DNA of 64,000 nt from Agelas oroides (Eukaryota; Porifera; Demospongiae; Agelasida; Agelasidae), in contig OX422183.1 of assembly GCA_949130485.1 (NCBI GenBank), positions 3,360,136 through 3,424,135 of the forward strand, in the 5' to 3' direction. Under the pieces are notes generated by a model. That model saw only the letters and a list, made by a program, of their open reading frames with translations, was not told the DNA's origin and did no database searches. A program made the position numbers and the translations under genes. This document shows, in pieces, positions 11,414-22,344 of this stretch. Positions within the stretch are counted from its first letter, which is position 1; the number at the start of each line of letters is the position of its first letter.

Positions 11414-11620
11414 ATGGTCATAACTGTCCTCATTATGTACACACTCTTCTTGAACAAGATTTGCAGGAGGAGGAGCAGCATTTTGGTGAAAGTTGAGTCA
11501 AGCAGTGACCCACAGTTGAGTCAACAACTGTTTCATTATACCATCAGAGCAGACTCAGAGGATCTCAAACAAGGAAGTGGAGTAGACGAGGAACTGCCAG
11601 GTGATGCTAGCTATCACTGA
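11414..11620 (+). CDS. Possible short exon: membrane helix plus cytoplasmic tail, copy 2
   Basis: A 68-codon version of the frame at 2105-2347, with the same hydrophobic start, CRRR cluster and RADSEDLKQGSG tail. Relative to copy 1 it has an 18-bp in-frame deletion and mostly conservative residue changes. The frame then ends slightly earlier through a local indel. The case for coding is the retained frame; the case against is the absence of splice evidence. Confidence 0.35.
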   Translation: MVITVLIMYTLFLNKICRRRSSILVKVESSSDPQLSQQLFHYTIRADSEDLKQGSGVDEELPGDASYH

Positions 11621-12332
11621 CACATGCTGCACTGAGCTGTGAACATGGAACAAACTATGAAAAATTGACACACAAGACGAGATCTGGAGGACCAGCCAGA
11701 CCAGACACTCAGCCGGTGCCAATGAATGGTCAGCAACAATGACCCAAGTTCATTTCAAAATGTCTGATGATCGATTCATAGTGGTCCTGAGCTACACTCA
11801 GTGATGGTAGCATCTGCTGTGGATGTGTGAAGGGAGAGTGGTGGGCTGCAGCCACTAGCAGAGCAGGGTGACAGAGAACATTGATGAGATGCATTCAATG
11901 GGAAAAGCACCACTTCATGGCATGCGCACCTTGTAAGATTTATATATTCTCTTAACCTTTGTTACCCATACTTTATTATGAATATGGGCATCAGGATATG
12001 ACTGAACCTGTGATCTACTGCTACATCCCGTATTCGTACTGTCACATGATCATGTACGTAAAGGAGGTGGGGCTACGATATGTCGACACTCAGCAAATTG
12101 CAAACGCTGCAGCGTGACAATGCAATCACTCGAGCCAAGTTTTAAAACTGAACTCAAAGCTAGTGCATGAGAAAAGGTTAAAGAAGGTACTAATCACAGT
12201 GAGTAATCGGTTTGGCGCGTCTGCTGGCGACGAGACAATGCGTTGTGTGTCCGGGAAGTAGCTAACGTTAGTACGCAAGTGTTCAGGCTTGATTATAGTT
12301 GGTACTGTTGCTTGCATTCTACGTACAGCACA

Positions 12333-14621
12333 ATGGTACTGAAGCGAGCTACTGTCCACACCCTCATGTTGCTACTGGTGATGACCTTGGCCACTGCACA
12401 GTCTCTTCAATTGGTCTACATTGGTCGATCTGGAAGACAACCAGGAAGTAATCGGGTTACCCTTGAGTGTCGCCGTGATGGCTTTGCTGTATCCAGTCCC
12501 CAGCTCTTTGTTGAGCGGTCAGACCTAGCCAGGCAGCCAGTCACAATTGTTGGCAACCAGAATGGGCAGGTGACAGTTGAGATAACCCAGGACCTAGAAG
12601 GATCATATTCTTGCAGTGACAATGGAGATAGGTCCACCAATACACTGGAACTTGTAGGTGAGGAATGCTGCCATCAAGTGTGTGAATTGGTAGAACTGTG
12701 GTGAGTTCTTAATTGTTGTTCTTCTCTTTAATTAGCTTACCCTCAAGCAAATGTCTCGATTCCTTCATCCTATGCCTTTCGGGAAGGACGACCTGCCACC
12801 ATCAATTGTCGTGTAATGCCTGGAAGATTGAGCCAGTACTACAGTGTTAGGTGGATGAATGGGAGTTTGACCATTGGCACATCAAACCCTCACTCTGTGT
12901 TGCAAGGATACCAACTCCATGACAACTTTTCCCTCACAATCAATAACATAGAACCTAGTGATTCCAGCACAAGTTATCGATGCAGTGTGACCATAGATGA
13001 CCCTCGAATACCTGGCACTGTTAACATAGTTTATGACCAGCTTGGCAGTACCACTGTAATGGTGCATGGTAAGTCACCTAACATACACCATACCCATAGC
13101 CTCGTTCCTGGCTCTTGGTCTCCTTGGCGAGGAGAGCATAGGAACGAGGCTATGTAACACTGTAATGGTGCATGGTAAGTCACCTAACATACACCACTCA
13201 TAGACTCGTTCCCAGCTCTCTGCCTCCTTAATGTGGAGAGCATGGGAACGAGGCTACATCACCCAGTCACCCACCCATGCAGTTGCATAAATACAACAGT
13301 CAAGGAATGTATTTTTAAAAATCAGGCTACATGATTGAGTTGAGCCTGAGCATACCTCCACATTCTACTACAGGATATTGTCAATCAACAAGCCATGTCT
13401 ATGTACTGTTACGTATGCAGGATAACTCTTGGTGTCAGTATAAACTTTTGCTAGTTTTGACTAAGCCTGTGAACAGTAAAGTGAATAACTCTCCATGTTT
13501 ACTTATGGACCATGAGAGAATGAATGAAAGAGTAAATGAATGAAGAGTGAATGAATAAATGAATGATAGTTATTCATTATTTCCCCTACCACACACAATA
13601 GAGTGAATGAATTATGATGAATGGTGAATGAACTATGATGAATGAATTATGATGAATGAGTGAATGAATGAGTGAATGAATGAGTGAATGAATGAGTGAA
13701 TGAATGAGTGAATGAATGAGTGAATGAATGAACTATAATGAATGAATGAATAAATCACAATTACTCATTACTTCCCTACCACACACACACGCATGCACAC
13801 AATAGTTTGAATGAATTAATGAATTATTTATTACTTTCCCCTACCACACACACATGCATACACACACAGAACAAATCATTCCCCATGGTACTTCCACTAT
13901 CATGGTACATCAACTCATTACCCCTGACACTTCCATTATCATGTTCACGTCACCTCCTACAGAAAGCAGTCTTAGTCTTGTAAACCCTTCTGCCACTCCA
14001 ACTACCACACTCACACGATCTCCTGTAGGAAGCACTCTTGAACTTAGAGATATTATTTTGATAGTTGCCAGTGGCATTATAGTTGTAGTAGTGATGATGA
14101 TACTGCTAATAGTTGGGTGTATATGCTGCTATATACGTAGCAAACACACTCATACTACTACTGAACAGAAGGTGTTATATGAGAGAGCTGACAAGTTGGA
14201 AAGAGAAGCAATGGAAATGACAAAAGAGCTACCCCAAGATCCAGACAAGAGGAAAGTAAAGGAAGATCTCATATCACATAAGACACAAGAAGCCTCCAAA
14301 CTTCGAGATCTAGCAGCAAGACTGCCACAGGAAAGGTACAAAGATTTACTTGAACAAGCTGACCAGAAACAACGTGAAGAGGATGAAAAGATAAAGAATT
14401 TGAGTTCGGATCCCCAAATAGCAAAATTACAGAAAAGAATAATAGAGGACATAAGAAAAGAGAAAAATGCACTTCGTAAAGAGGCACATCGTCGTATGGC
14501 CACTGATGAGGGTGAGGAGGATAATGAAGATGAGGATGGTGGCGAGCAACACCATGTACCAGAGGACGCTAGTGATGGAGGGGAGCCAGAACCAAAATAT
14601 TATAATGACACTTGCAATTAA
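12333..14621 (+). CDS. Gene B: paralogue of gene A
   Basis: Predicted exons are 12333-12657, 12736-13068 and 13870-14621, all with phase-1 GT-AG introns. They join to 469 residues ending in TAA. The layout is signal peptide 1-23, Ig domain 1 (C46/C94), Ig domain 2 in exon 2, Thr/Ser-rich stalk, membrane helix at about 280-307, and a Lys/Glu helical tail ending in an acidic stretch. Exons 1-2 are very close to gene A. Exon 3 is clearly more diverged, most in the stalk and distal tail. The upstream ATG at 12243 is in frame but lies before the acceptor-like CTACGTACAG, so I start at 12333. The role is unknown; a surface receptor is inferred. Confidence 0.8.
13050..13256 (+). repeat. Tandem duplication of the exon 2 donor plus a hairpin MITE (gene B)
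   Basis: ACTGTAATGGTGCATGGTAA, covering the end of exon 2 and its splice donor, occurs at about 13051 and again at about 13159. Each copy is followed by a small hairpin with TAGCCTCGTTCC-type ends (13097-13152 and 13201-13256). This is a roughly 105-bp tandem duplication that created a second donor-like GTAAGT at 13175. Confidence 0.75.
13500..13760 (+). repeat. GAGTGAATGAAT minisatellite
   Basis: Tandem 12-bp units of GAGTGAATGAAT with shorter GAATGAAT variants, inside intron 2 of gene B. Confidence 0.85.
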
Positions 14622-15550
14622 AGTAATAGTGAAGGCCTGAAACTATATTAGCTATCATATTTATACATCTTATGTTTTGTAGTTGCCCCTATCCAGTATA
14701 TAGCTGGTTTGAGTTAGTTGGCATACTATCTTATCAGTCTCATTTTATAAAGTGACTGATATTCAAATGTACATCTCTGCATCCTCTACTCTACAAGATA
14801 AGGATAGTCATGCTTCCCAATTCCTTCTGGAGTGGCAGTAAGGATATTCAGTACTTCCACTACCATATTATATTATGTGCATCTGTGTCAATACGAAAAT
14901 AGAAGAGGTCTGGAAGCATGGCTAAGACATCTATAATTATTGTTAACTCAGTGGTTACGCTACGTAGCCAACTTCCGGTGTTTTAATTTGAACCGGATGT
15001 AAGTTGGAAACGGTTCCGTCGCATTGATAAGTAACAAGCCCCCGAGCGTTGTTTTTATGGACCACTTTTCCGACTCTACTTGTATCTTTTCGAAAGTTAG
15101 ACATACTTGGTTAGCTATATTGGCTACAGTAGAACTGGTGTATACATTTTATTTACCTCTAGAATGCGTGGTTTGTCCACACAAGCGCTTTTCCCTCGAG
15201 CTATCTGCAACTGCTAGGTGGAGGTTAGTGTACGAATGTGCTGCACAAATCCAGATGCCGCATGCATCGACGCTAAAACTCAAGAATTAGCAAGTACAAT
15301 GTTAGTAGTTGTCGTGATGTCAAGCTCATTTTTGTCTCTCCACTTCAAAGTTTTCTAGGCGACACTAAAGAACGTGCATTATTTGGAGAAACTGGCGGGG
15401 TCCAACATTGCAGCAGCTGCCTTTTGATTGATAGTGCATGCATGTTAGAAGTTGAATCATGATATGAAACAAATCAAGTATGATAAAGTATAAAAAAATA
15501 ATTACATAAACCAGGTAATTAAATGACACACAAATTAATAGGGGGTCAGA

Positions 15551-15969
15551 TAGCCTCGTTCCCAGGCCTCCCCTGTATTTTTTACCTTCTTTGGCATTTA
15601 CATAATACACGGGAGCGGAAGAGTAGTGAAAACGGGGAAAGGTCTGGGAGCATTCATCAGGTCAATGACGTCAGGTGGACGCAAGCTGGACACGAGGGGG
15701 GGGGGGGGGCAACTGCCAAAACGACACATTGGATCATCCATTTGAGTGCTCTACCGCAGTTTTAGACTCCAGACCTTAGCATGATCGTAACTACTCGTCT
15801 TGACCGGTAGGAAACTTGTTTTCAAGTTTACTGTGTGAATATTAGCCCCCTCCCCCTCTATGTCCACCTCACATCCACTCACGTGATGAATACTCCTAGG
15901 CCTTCCTCGTCTTATTATCGTTAACTCCAAGGGATGGTAAAAAAAAAAGGGGGAGGCCTGGGAACAAGC
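15551..15969. mobile_element. TAGCCTCGTTCCC-family MITE nested in the 2.7 kb element
   Basis: The left end is TAGCCTCGTTCCCAGGCCTC and the right end is its imperfect complement, GAGGCCTGGGAACAAGCA. About 420 bp, non-coding, with a G-run at 15698-15709. Confidence 0.65.
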
Positions 15970-16721
15970 AACAGTCAGAGATGTCTGATTGTGTTCAGAC
16001 TCCCAGCAAACCAACGAGGACAGTTCTACACTGCAAATGTAAAACAAAGTGTTCAAAGCGTTAGTATGGATGTGTTAGGCAGCACCACCCTTGTGGGCCA
16101 GGATGTGTATGCCAAACCCAGTTTGTGTCAAAATCCACACAGTGCTAGAGATGACGTTCCCTACAGAGATTGTTGCCCTCATACAGACATCACACCAGGT
16201 GCTCATTGCATACCTACAAGTGAGGAAGAATCGCTAAGTGAATCTGAAGGCAACTATATACATCCATGATGAAGAATTGGAACAGTTAATGGCATGCCAT
16301 ACTATAAGTGGTACCTTCCAAAAGCCACCTCCCCGGACTATCCATAGCAGTCCATCCTGGACCATCCATGGCACTTACGGAACTGCAAACAGTCCCCCCT
16401 CGCCATAATTGATCCGCCCTCTACTTCACTATTCCAGGTCACAAACGTGCCCTACAGAGTCAACTATAGAGTGAGAGAGCTTACTGAAGTAACTTAAGTC
16501 TCCATGTCCCGAACCATTGCAGAGGCCCTATGATAATAATTCCCAAATTAATAGATTCCACACAGTTTCTTGATCGAATACTGCGCTTGCCGTTCTTCAC
16601 GCAGTTAACTGGATACCTCTTCTCAGTGAAATAATAAAAATATGCCTTCCCCAACATGTGACTTCGTCATCCTCCTTCAGTAGCTTGGAGATATTCCAGA
16701 CTCTACTATTTGCCGGGGAGG

Positions 16722-16759
16722 GGGAGGGGGAGGGGGGGGGGGGGGGGGGGGGGGGGGGT
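16722..16759 (+). repeat. Poly-G tract
   Basis: An interrupted run of G (GGGGAGGGGG followed by about 30 G). It is simple sequence, and the proline-rich frame on the other strand is an artefact. Confidence 0.9.
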
Positions 16760-18263
16760 ACTGGGTGAGTAGCTAAAGGGCCTCGAGTCCATAACTTCAA
16801 ATACACTGAGTGGTCACAGTTTTAGCTCGCCTTGAAACCCAGCCTAAGGCTGATTGGTCAGTGTCATCCTTCCTGGTAAACTTATCAACGTTGACAAGCT
16901 TGCTGAACACCATGTCAGGGGTGGGACCATTTGTAGCAAGGGGGGACTAGGTATGGCTGCAATATTTGGTCCAGGCAGACCAATTATTCTGCTATGGACA
17001 GTCTGGGGGACCACTTTTGAGAGTGGACCATCCACGACATGACAGGCAGACGTATTTGGAGAAGTCATTGATAAGGAGAATTTTTACAAGATTGTTTTGA
17101 ATTTCATTTGCAATTCTGGTCAACATCAGGTAAAAGTTACTTTTGCCACGTTTTATAACCACGCATTTTACTACTCACCTCTAAACTGTTGCATAATTCC
17201 AGATGGAGCACACCACTTCGAAACACCTCCAGAAAACGCTTTAACCTGTTGCAGACAAAAACGAAAAACTAAGTACTCAAAATATAGACAGTGTAGCACC
17301 GTTCTACCATAGTTTTATTCTACTCACAAAAGGCATCTGGATTTGTGCAGCACAATCAGACACCTACCTTAGAAAGCAGCATCGGAACATGCCCCAGAAA
17401 ATCCCGTCACAGAGCATGCATGGTGGCAAATCTAGGCAAATAAACACTGCAAATAACGAAAAGGGTGCCTAATAGTATCGACCATCTGAAAAAGGGCCGC
17501 CAACAGCACCCTGCATTCACCTAAGAAGGTCGCAAACTCGACACTCGATTTCAGCCGCCGTCGCGCTCCTGCCACGTGCTCGTACTTTTCCCCAGCCGCT
17601 GTTAATTAAAACCTTCCAAATAAGGAAATTATTGCGACGTAGCGTAACCACTGAACTAGAACACTAAGACTACAACTTGAAACTCAAGTTTATTGCTCTA
17701 TGTTACCTCTCCCATGCTTTCTTCTCCACTTACCATGGTGGCCCTAAACAGTATATAAATTCTGCAAGCCAACCAAGTTGCACACATTATGTAATGTCAC
17801 ACACTTTCGTACCATATGTATGGCCTCAGGCCTAAATGTAGGTATAATATGTTTTATTTATTTTTACACACCCTCTCCACTCACTATGGTGGCCCTATAG
17901 CTATACAGTGCGACTAATCGATGCAAGCCAACCAAGTTCCACACATTATGCAATGTCACACACTTTCGTGTAGCTAGCTGTAACAGCTAAATTCTGAAAT
18001 TGTGTGGAACGATTATTTTCTTTGCTGTGCACTGTTTCTTGCTTAATTGTTCACGCTCTCGTTCTTGCTCATATTTGCTTCTTGCTGAGTTTGCTTTAAA
18101 TAGCCTAAGCATAGTATAAGTTAGATACCCTGAAAAGCAGGATGTTATATCCTACACCGCTTGGAAGGGATATATCCTACACTTACATGACCACGCCAGT
18201 TTTTTTCTCTCGCACCAACCAAATAGGCAACCATGCAGATAGTTCTCAAGTTGGGATCAAGCG

Positions 18264-18293
18264 TTTTGGCCACTATACAGTGGCCCTCATCAG
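18264..18293 (-). ncRNA. Hammerhead-ribozyme-like motif (degenerate)
   Basis: On the - strand CTGATGA is followed by a 7-bp hairpin (GGCCACT/AGTGGCC, loop GTAT) and then AAAA where the hammerhead core needs GAAA. It is probably inactive. Confidence 0.4.
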
Positions 18294-18536
18294 TGCAATA
18301 CAGGCAATACAACTGCATGAGAATAAATACAGGAAGGGAATAGTGGCGGGAATAAAAGGTGGGTGAAGAAATTTGAAAAATAACAGGTGTAACAGAACAA
18401 AAATAAGGAGAGGGAGGACACAGTACAGGGAATACAAGATTGGAAGACTTGGAAATCTGTAGACAGTTTTTTGAAGGTGGGGGGGGGGAGATCTATAATG
18501 AATGATGGCTGGTCTGTGTGATCAACTGATCGTAGA

Positions 18537-18850
18537 CTAGACTGAGGAAGAACATGTCAGAGAGGTCCTGACAAACGATGGATACCCGACCAGATCCTCA
18601 CCCATCCCCACCCAATACACCAACAGCAGGCCAACACGCTCCCAGAGGCTACTGTGGTCATCCTGTATGTGAACCGCACATCTGAGGCGGTCAGCTAGAG
18701 GAGTGCTGGCTCCCCTCAGCATCAGGACCTGTTTCAAACTGCACAAAACATTCAGGAACCTCCTGACTTGAGTAAAAGATCCTGTCCCACCAGAGGAGAA
18801 GGCAGGAGTGGTGTACAAGGTCCCTTGTGGTGACTGCCCTGCCACTTATG
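18537..18850 (+). pseudogene. Penelope-like element coding fragment
   Basis: Reads in pieces as TCFKLHKTFRNLLT, then VKDPVPPEEKAGVVYKVPCG and DCPATY. This is the region linking the reverse transcriptase to the GIY-YIG endonuclease in Penelope-like elements. In-frame stops are present, and the frame breaks where the YIG part of the nuclease motif should follow. Only this short piece is left. Confidence 0.7.
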
Positions 18851-19398
18851 TATTGGCCATGGCCATGACATTGATTGGTCAGATGCCCAAATCATCTATT
18901 GTATAGCCAGAAAATTTGGCAGGTAATTAAATTTGGCGGTTTGGTGGATCAACCAGCCTACTGTCAAATTAAAATCTGCCAATATTTTTTGTTCACGCTG
19001 GTTTCGGCCAAACTGCCAAATTTTCCGGCTATACGGAATGCCAGCCCCCTCCCCCAACAGTGGTGCACCATGGAGAGTTGCAATTGGCACATCCACAGAC
19101 AAACACAACCCTTGAACAGAGAGAGAGGCATGTTACTGACAGTCTACGATCAGTTGATCACACAGACCAGCCATCATTCATTGTAGCTCTCCACCCTTCC
19201 CCCCCCACCCCCCCCCCCCCCCCCCCTCACCTTCAAAAAACTGTCTACAGATTTTAGTCTTGTATGGCCTGTATTGTGTCCTCCCTCTCCTTATTTTCGT
19301 TTACACCAGTTATTTTTCAAATTTCTTCACTCACTTTTTATTCCCGCCACTTTCCCTTGCTGTATTTATTCTCATGCAGTTGTACTGCCTGTATTGCA

Positions 19399-19428
19399 CT
19401 GATGAGGGCCACTGTATAGTGGCCGAAA
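19399..19428 (+). ncRNA. Hammerhead-ribozyme-like motif in a Penelope-type arm
   Basis: CTGATGA, hairpin GGCCACT-GTAT-AGTGGCC, then GAAA. This is the conserved hammerhead core with stem II. One extra G lies between CTGATGA and the stem, and I could not pair a convincing stem III. Hammerheads of this minimal type are established in Penelope-like elements. Confidence 0.5.
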
Positions 19429-19814
19429 TGTTTGATTTCAATTTGAGAACTATCTGGTTGCTATTTGGTTGGTGCGAGAGAAGAAAACTGACATGGATAT
19501 ACCCAACCACACAGAACTCTACAAACTTACATGTCCAAAAAGCTGAGGAGGAGCCTGCTAATCATAATCTGTTGACAAATGTACAACAGCACATTTTAAT
19601 AACTCAACAATCATTGATAATATTATTAATACTAGCTATAGAGGGAATACCAGGACCAAGTTAAAGGTTAACATAATTGTTTGTGAAGTGCATAAAATAG
19701 TAACTGTACAATTGTCATTGTCCCAAGAATGGGTAATCGTCCGGTAGAAGGGCATGGTTTCGGCAAGTGGGACAAGTGTTCTGCTCCCTGAACCATGAAC
19801 GAATACACTGGAAA

Positions 19815-19849
<35 letters not shown>

Positions 19850-19852
<3 letters not shown>

Positions 19853-20041
19853 CAATGTGGATTGTTATTAATTTTGTTGTGTACTCATTATCTCTATTAT
19901 GTAACCATTATTATTGTAATTGGACTGGGCATGTGTGAAGATATAAGTTTTGGTGCTGGCACATGCTTTGAGCGGGTGGACAACAGTCTCCATGAAGTGA
20001 CAACAGACAGCTGAAATTACAGTGGAGGCCCCACCAAGAAT
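19850..20041 (+). mobile_element. LTR fragment with primer-binding site
   Basis: Near-identical to the 5' LTR at 21676-21847 plus its primer-binding site. It begins TGACAATGTGG directly after a GT microsatellite and breaks off at CCCCACCAAG, which is the junction of the segmental duplication. It is a duplicate of the start of the outer LTR element rather than an independent solo LTR. Confidence 0.7.
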
Positions 20042-20845
20042 TAGCTGGCATACTATCTTACCGGCTAATTAATGTGACTGATATTCAAATGTACACCTCT
20101 GCATCCTCTACTCTAAAAGATAAGGATGTTCATGCTTCCCAATTCCTTCTGGAGTGGCAGTAAGGATATTCAGTACTTCCGCTACCATATATGCATACAT
20201 CTGTGTCAATATAAGCCGAAAATAGAAGAGGTCTGGAAGCAGGGCTAAGATAACTGTAATACTAAAACTACAACTCAAAACTCAAGTTTATTGCTCTGTG
20301 TTACCTCTCCCATGCTTTCTTCTCCACTTACCATGGTGGCCCTATACAAGCCAACCAAGTTCCACACATTATGTAATGTCACACACATTCGTACCATGGC
20401 CTCAGGCCTAAATGTAGGTATAATAAGTTTTATTTCCAATTTATATTTACACACCCTCTCCACTCACTATGGTGGCCCTAGCTATACAGTGAGACTAATC
20501 GTTGCAAGCCAACCAAGTTCCACACATTATGCAATGTCACACACTTTCGTGTAGCTAGCTGTAACAGCTAAATTCTGAAATTGTGTGGAGCGATTATTTT
20601 CTTTGCTGCGCACTGTTTCTTGCTTGTTCACGCTCTCGTTCTTGCTCATATTTGCTTCTTGCTTTTTATCTTGTCAGAAAATAGCCTAAGCATAGTATAA
20701 GTTAGATACGTCCCTGAAAAGCGGGATATTATATCCTACATCGCTTGGCAGGGATATATCCTACACTTACATGACCATGTCGATAATTTCTTTCTCTCGC
20801 ACCAACCAAATAGCAACCAGATAGTTCTCAAGTTGGGATCAAATG

Positions 20846-20875
20846 TTTCGGCCACTATACAGTGGCCCTCATCAG
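20846..20875 (-). ncRNA. Hammerhead-ribozyme-like motif
   Basis: On the - strand CTGATGA, hairpin GGCCACT-GTAT-AGTGGCC, GAAAC. This core keeps both conserved blocks. Stem III is not evident. Confidence 0.5.
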
Positions 20876-21191
20876 TGCAATACAGGCAGTACAACTGCAT
20901 GAGAATAAATACAGGAAGGGAATAGTGGCGGGAATAAAAGGTGGGTGAAGAAATTAAAAAAATAACAGGTGTAAACGAAAATAAGGAGAGGGAGGACACA
21001 ATACAGGCCATACAAGACTAAAATCTGTAGACAGTTTTTTGAAGGTGGGGGGGGGGGGGGGGGGGGGGGAAGGGTGGAGAGCTACAATGAAAGATGGCTC
21101 GTCTGTGTTCAAATTTCTTCACTCACTTTTTATTCCCGCCACTTTTCCCTTGCTGTATTTATTCTCATGCAGTTGTACTGCCTGTATTGCA

Positions 21192-21221
21192 CTGATGAGG
21201 GCCACTGTATAGTGGCCGAAA
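21192..21221 (+). ncRNA. Hammerhead-ribozyme-like motif
   Basis: Same core as at 19399: CTGATGA, 7-bp hairpin, GAAA. Duplicate copy in unit 2. Confidence 0.5.
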
Positions 21222-21608
21222 TGTTTGATTTCAATTTGAGAACTATCTGGTTGCTATTTGGTTGGTGCGAGAGAAGAAAACTGAGATGGATATGCCCAGA
21301 ACTCTACAAACTTACATGTCCAAAAAACTGAGGAGGAGCCTGTAAAGGAAGCTAATCATAATCTGTTGACAAATGTACAACAGCACATTTTAATAACTCA
21401 ACAATCATTGATAATATTATTAATACTAGCTATAGATGGAATACCAGGACCAAGTTAAAGGTTAACATAATTGTTTGTGAAGTGCATAAAATAGTAACTG
21501 TATAATTGTCATTGTCCCAAGAATGGGTAATCGTCCGGTAGAAGGGCATGGTTTCGGCAAGTGGGACAAGTGTTCTGCTCCCTGAACCATGAACGAATAC
21601 ACTGGAAA

Positions 21609-21675
<67 letters not shown>

Positions 21676-21678
<3 letters not shown>

Positions 21679-21847
21679 CAATGTGGATTGTTATTAATTT
21701 TGTTGTGTACTCATTATCTCTATTATGTAACCATTATTATTGTAATTGGACTGGGCATGTGTGAAGATATAAGTTTTGGTGCTGGCACATGCTTTGAGCG
21801 GGTGGACAACAGTCTCCATGAAGTGACAACAGACAGCTGAAATTACA
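21676..21847 (+). repeat. 5' LTR of the outer element
   Basis: About 172 bp, from TGACAATGTGG to GCTGAAATTACA, immediately before the primer-binding site TGGAGGCCCCACC at 21849. Confidence 0.75.
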
Positions 21848-22344
21848 GTGGAGGCCCCACCAAGACTGCAACAGACACACGGACGCGGCAGATAGGCGAC
21901 TGTTGCGCCTCTGACACCAGCTGTCTATGGCTGAACTTGTACCCAACTCCAGTTCTGAGTGTGCTCCTAAATCCGACTGTCGGGGGAACGGAGTGTAGCG
22001 TTGGACAGGAGTGTAGCAGAGGTAGGGTGTGTGTATGCGAGGGATATTGTGAATACTTGTTTGGTGTGCTAGTGTCTAATTTGGCGCAATATCTCACCAT
22101 GTGGGAGTGGGTGGGGAATGGTGACACTGTAGTGTATTGTATTGCATAGTTTTGTGTATTGTCATTGTGTTATTTGGTTCTGTAGACTGTTTGTGTTGTA
22201 CTATGTATTATGTAATTATTTGTAATCTTTGCGCATGCTCAGTTATATACTCCTCCTCGTGTGTATGGACCACCATTTTGTATGAGCAGTTGTATGACCG
22301 GCTGTCCTTGGACATAATATTGGCGACGAGATTCGAGACGAACC

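Larger units (their letters stand above)
14949..17653. mobile_element. 2.7 kb inverted-repeat DNA element
   Basis: Starts CAGTGGTTACGCTACGT and ends with the exact reverse complement, flanked by a direct AACT on both sides. Subterminal inverted similarity also exists (GTGCTGCACAAATCCAGATGCC at about 15237 against its complement at about 17335). The related unit at 20258 lacks the insert. Open frames inside (15024, 15934, 16854, 17097) are short and match no transposase I know. The length of the target duplication (4 bp) is uncertain. Confidence 0.6.
18130..19510. mobile_element. Penelope-like element remnant with inverted arms, unit 1
   Basis: Inverted arms of roughly 350 bp (about 18190-18530 and 19135-19495) enclose a Penelope-like coding fragment. 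The arms share ACAGTTTTTTGAAGGTGGGG, the hammerhead-like motif and CTCTCGCACCAACCAAAT near the outer edges. Penelope-like elements are known for terminal repeats in direct or inverted arrangement. Limits are approximate. Confidence 0.6.
14715..20041 (+). repeat. Segmental duplication, unit 1
   Basis: A block whose ends recur in the same order from 20042. 14715-14935 matches 20046-20258. 17660-18530 matches about 20260-21060. 19265-20041 matches about 21110-21866. Unit 1 also holds the 2.7 kb element at 14949-17653 and a Penelope-like coding fragment, neither of which is in unit 2. The junction at 20041/20042 falls just after an LTR-PBS segment. Confidence 0.75.
20760..21345. mobile_element. 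Penelope-type inverted arms, unit 2, without coding centre
   Basis: The inverted arm pair of unit 1 recurs here, but the arms meet at a G-run (about 21048-21069) with the coding centre deleted. Hammerhead-like cores lie at 20846-20875 (- strand, GAAA intact) and 21192-21221 (+ strand, GAAA intact). Confidence 0.6.
20042..21866 (+). repeat. Segmental duplication, unit 2
   Basis: Second copy of the 14.7-20.0 kb block. It lacks the 2.7 kb element and the Penelope-like coding fragment, and continues into the complete outer LTR retrotransposon. Confidence 0.75.

Noticed and set aside
15024-17312. Several 60-110 codon frames in the 2.7 kb element as a transposase
   Set aside because: No catalytic motif or zinc-finger pattern could be recognised, and the frames lie in different phases without clear splice joins.
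19060-19257. Small + strand frames in the Penelope-type arm
   Set aside because: Low-complexity Pro run over a C tract and no similarity to element proteins.
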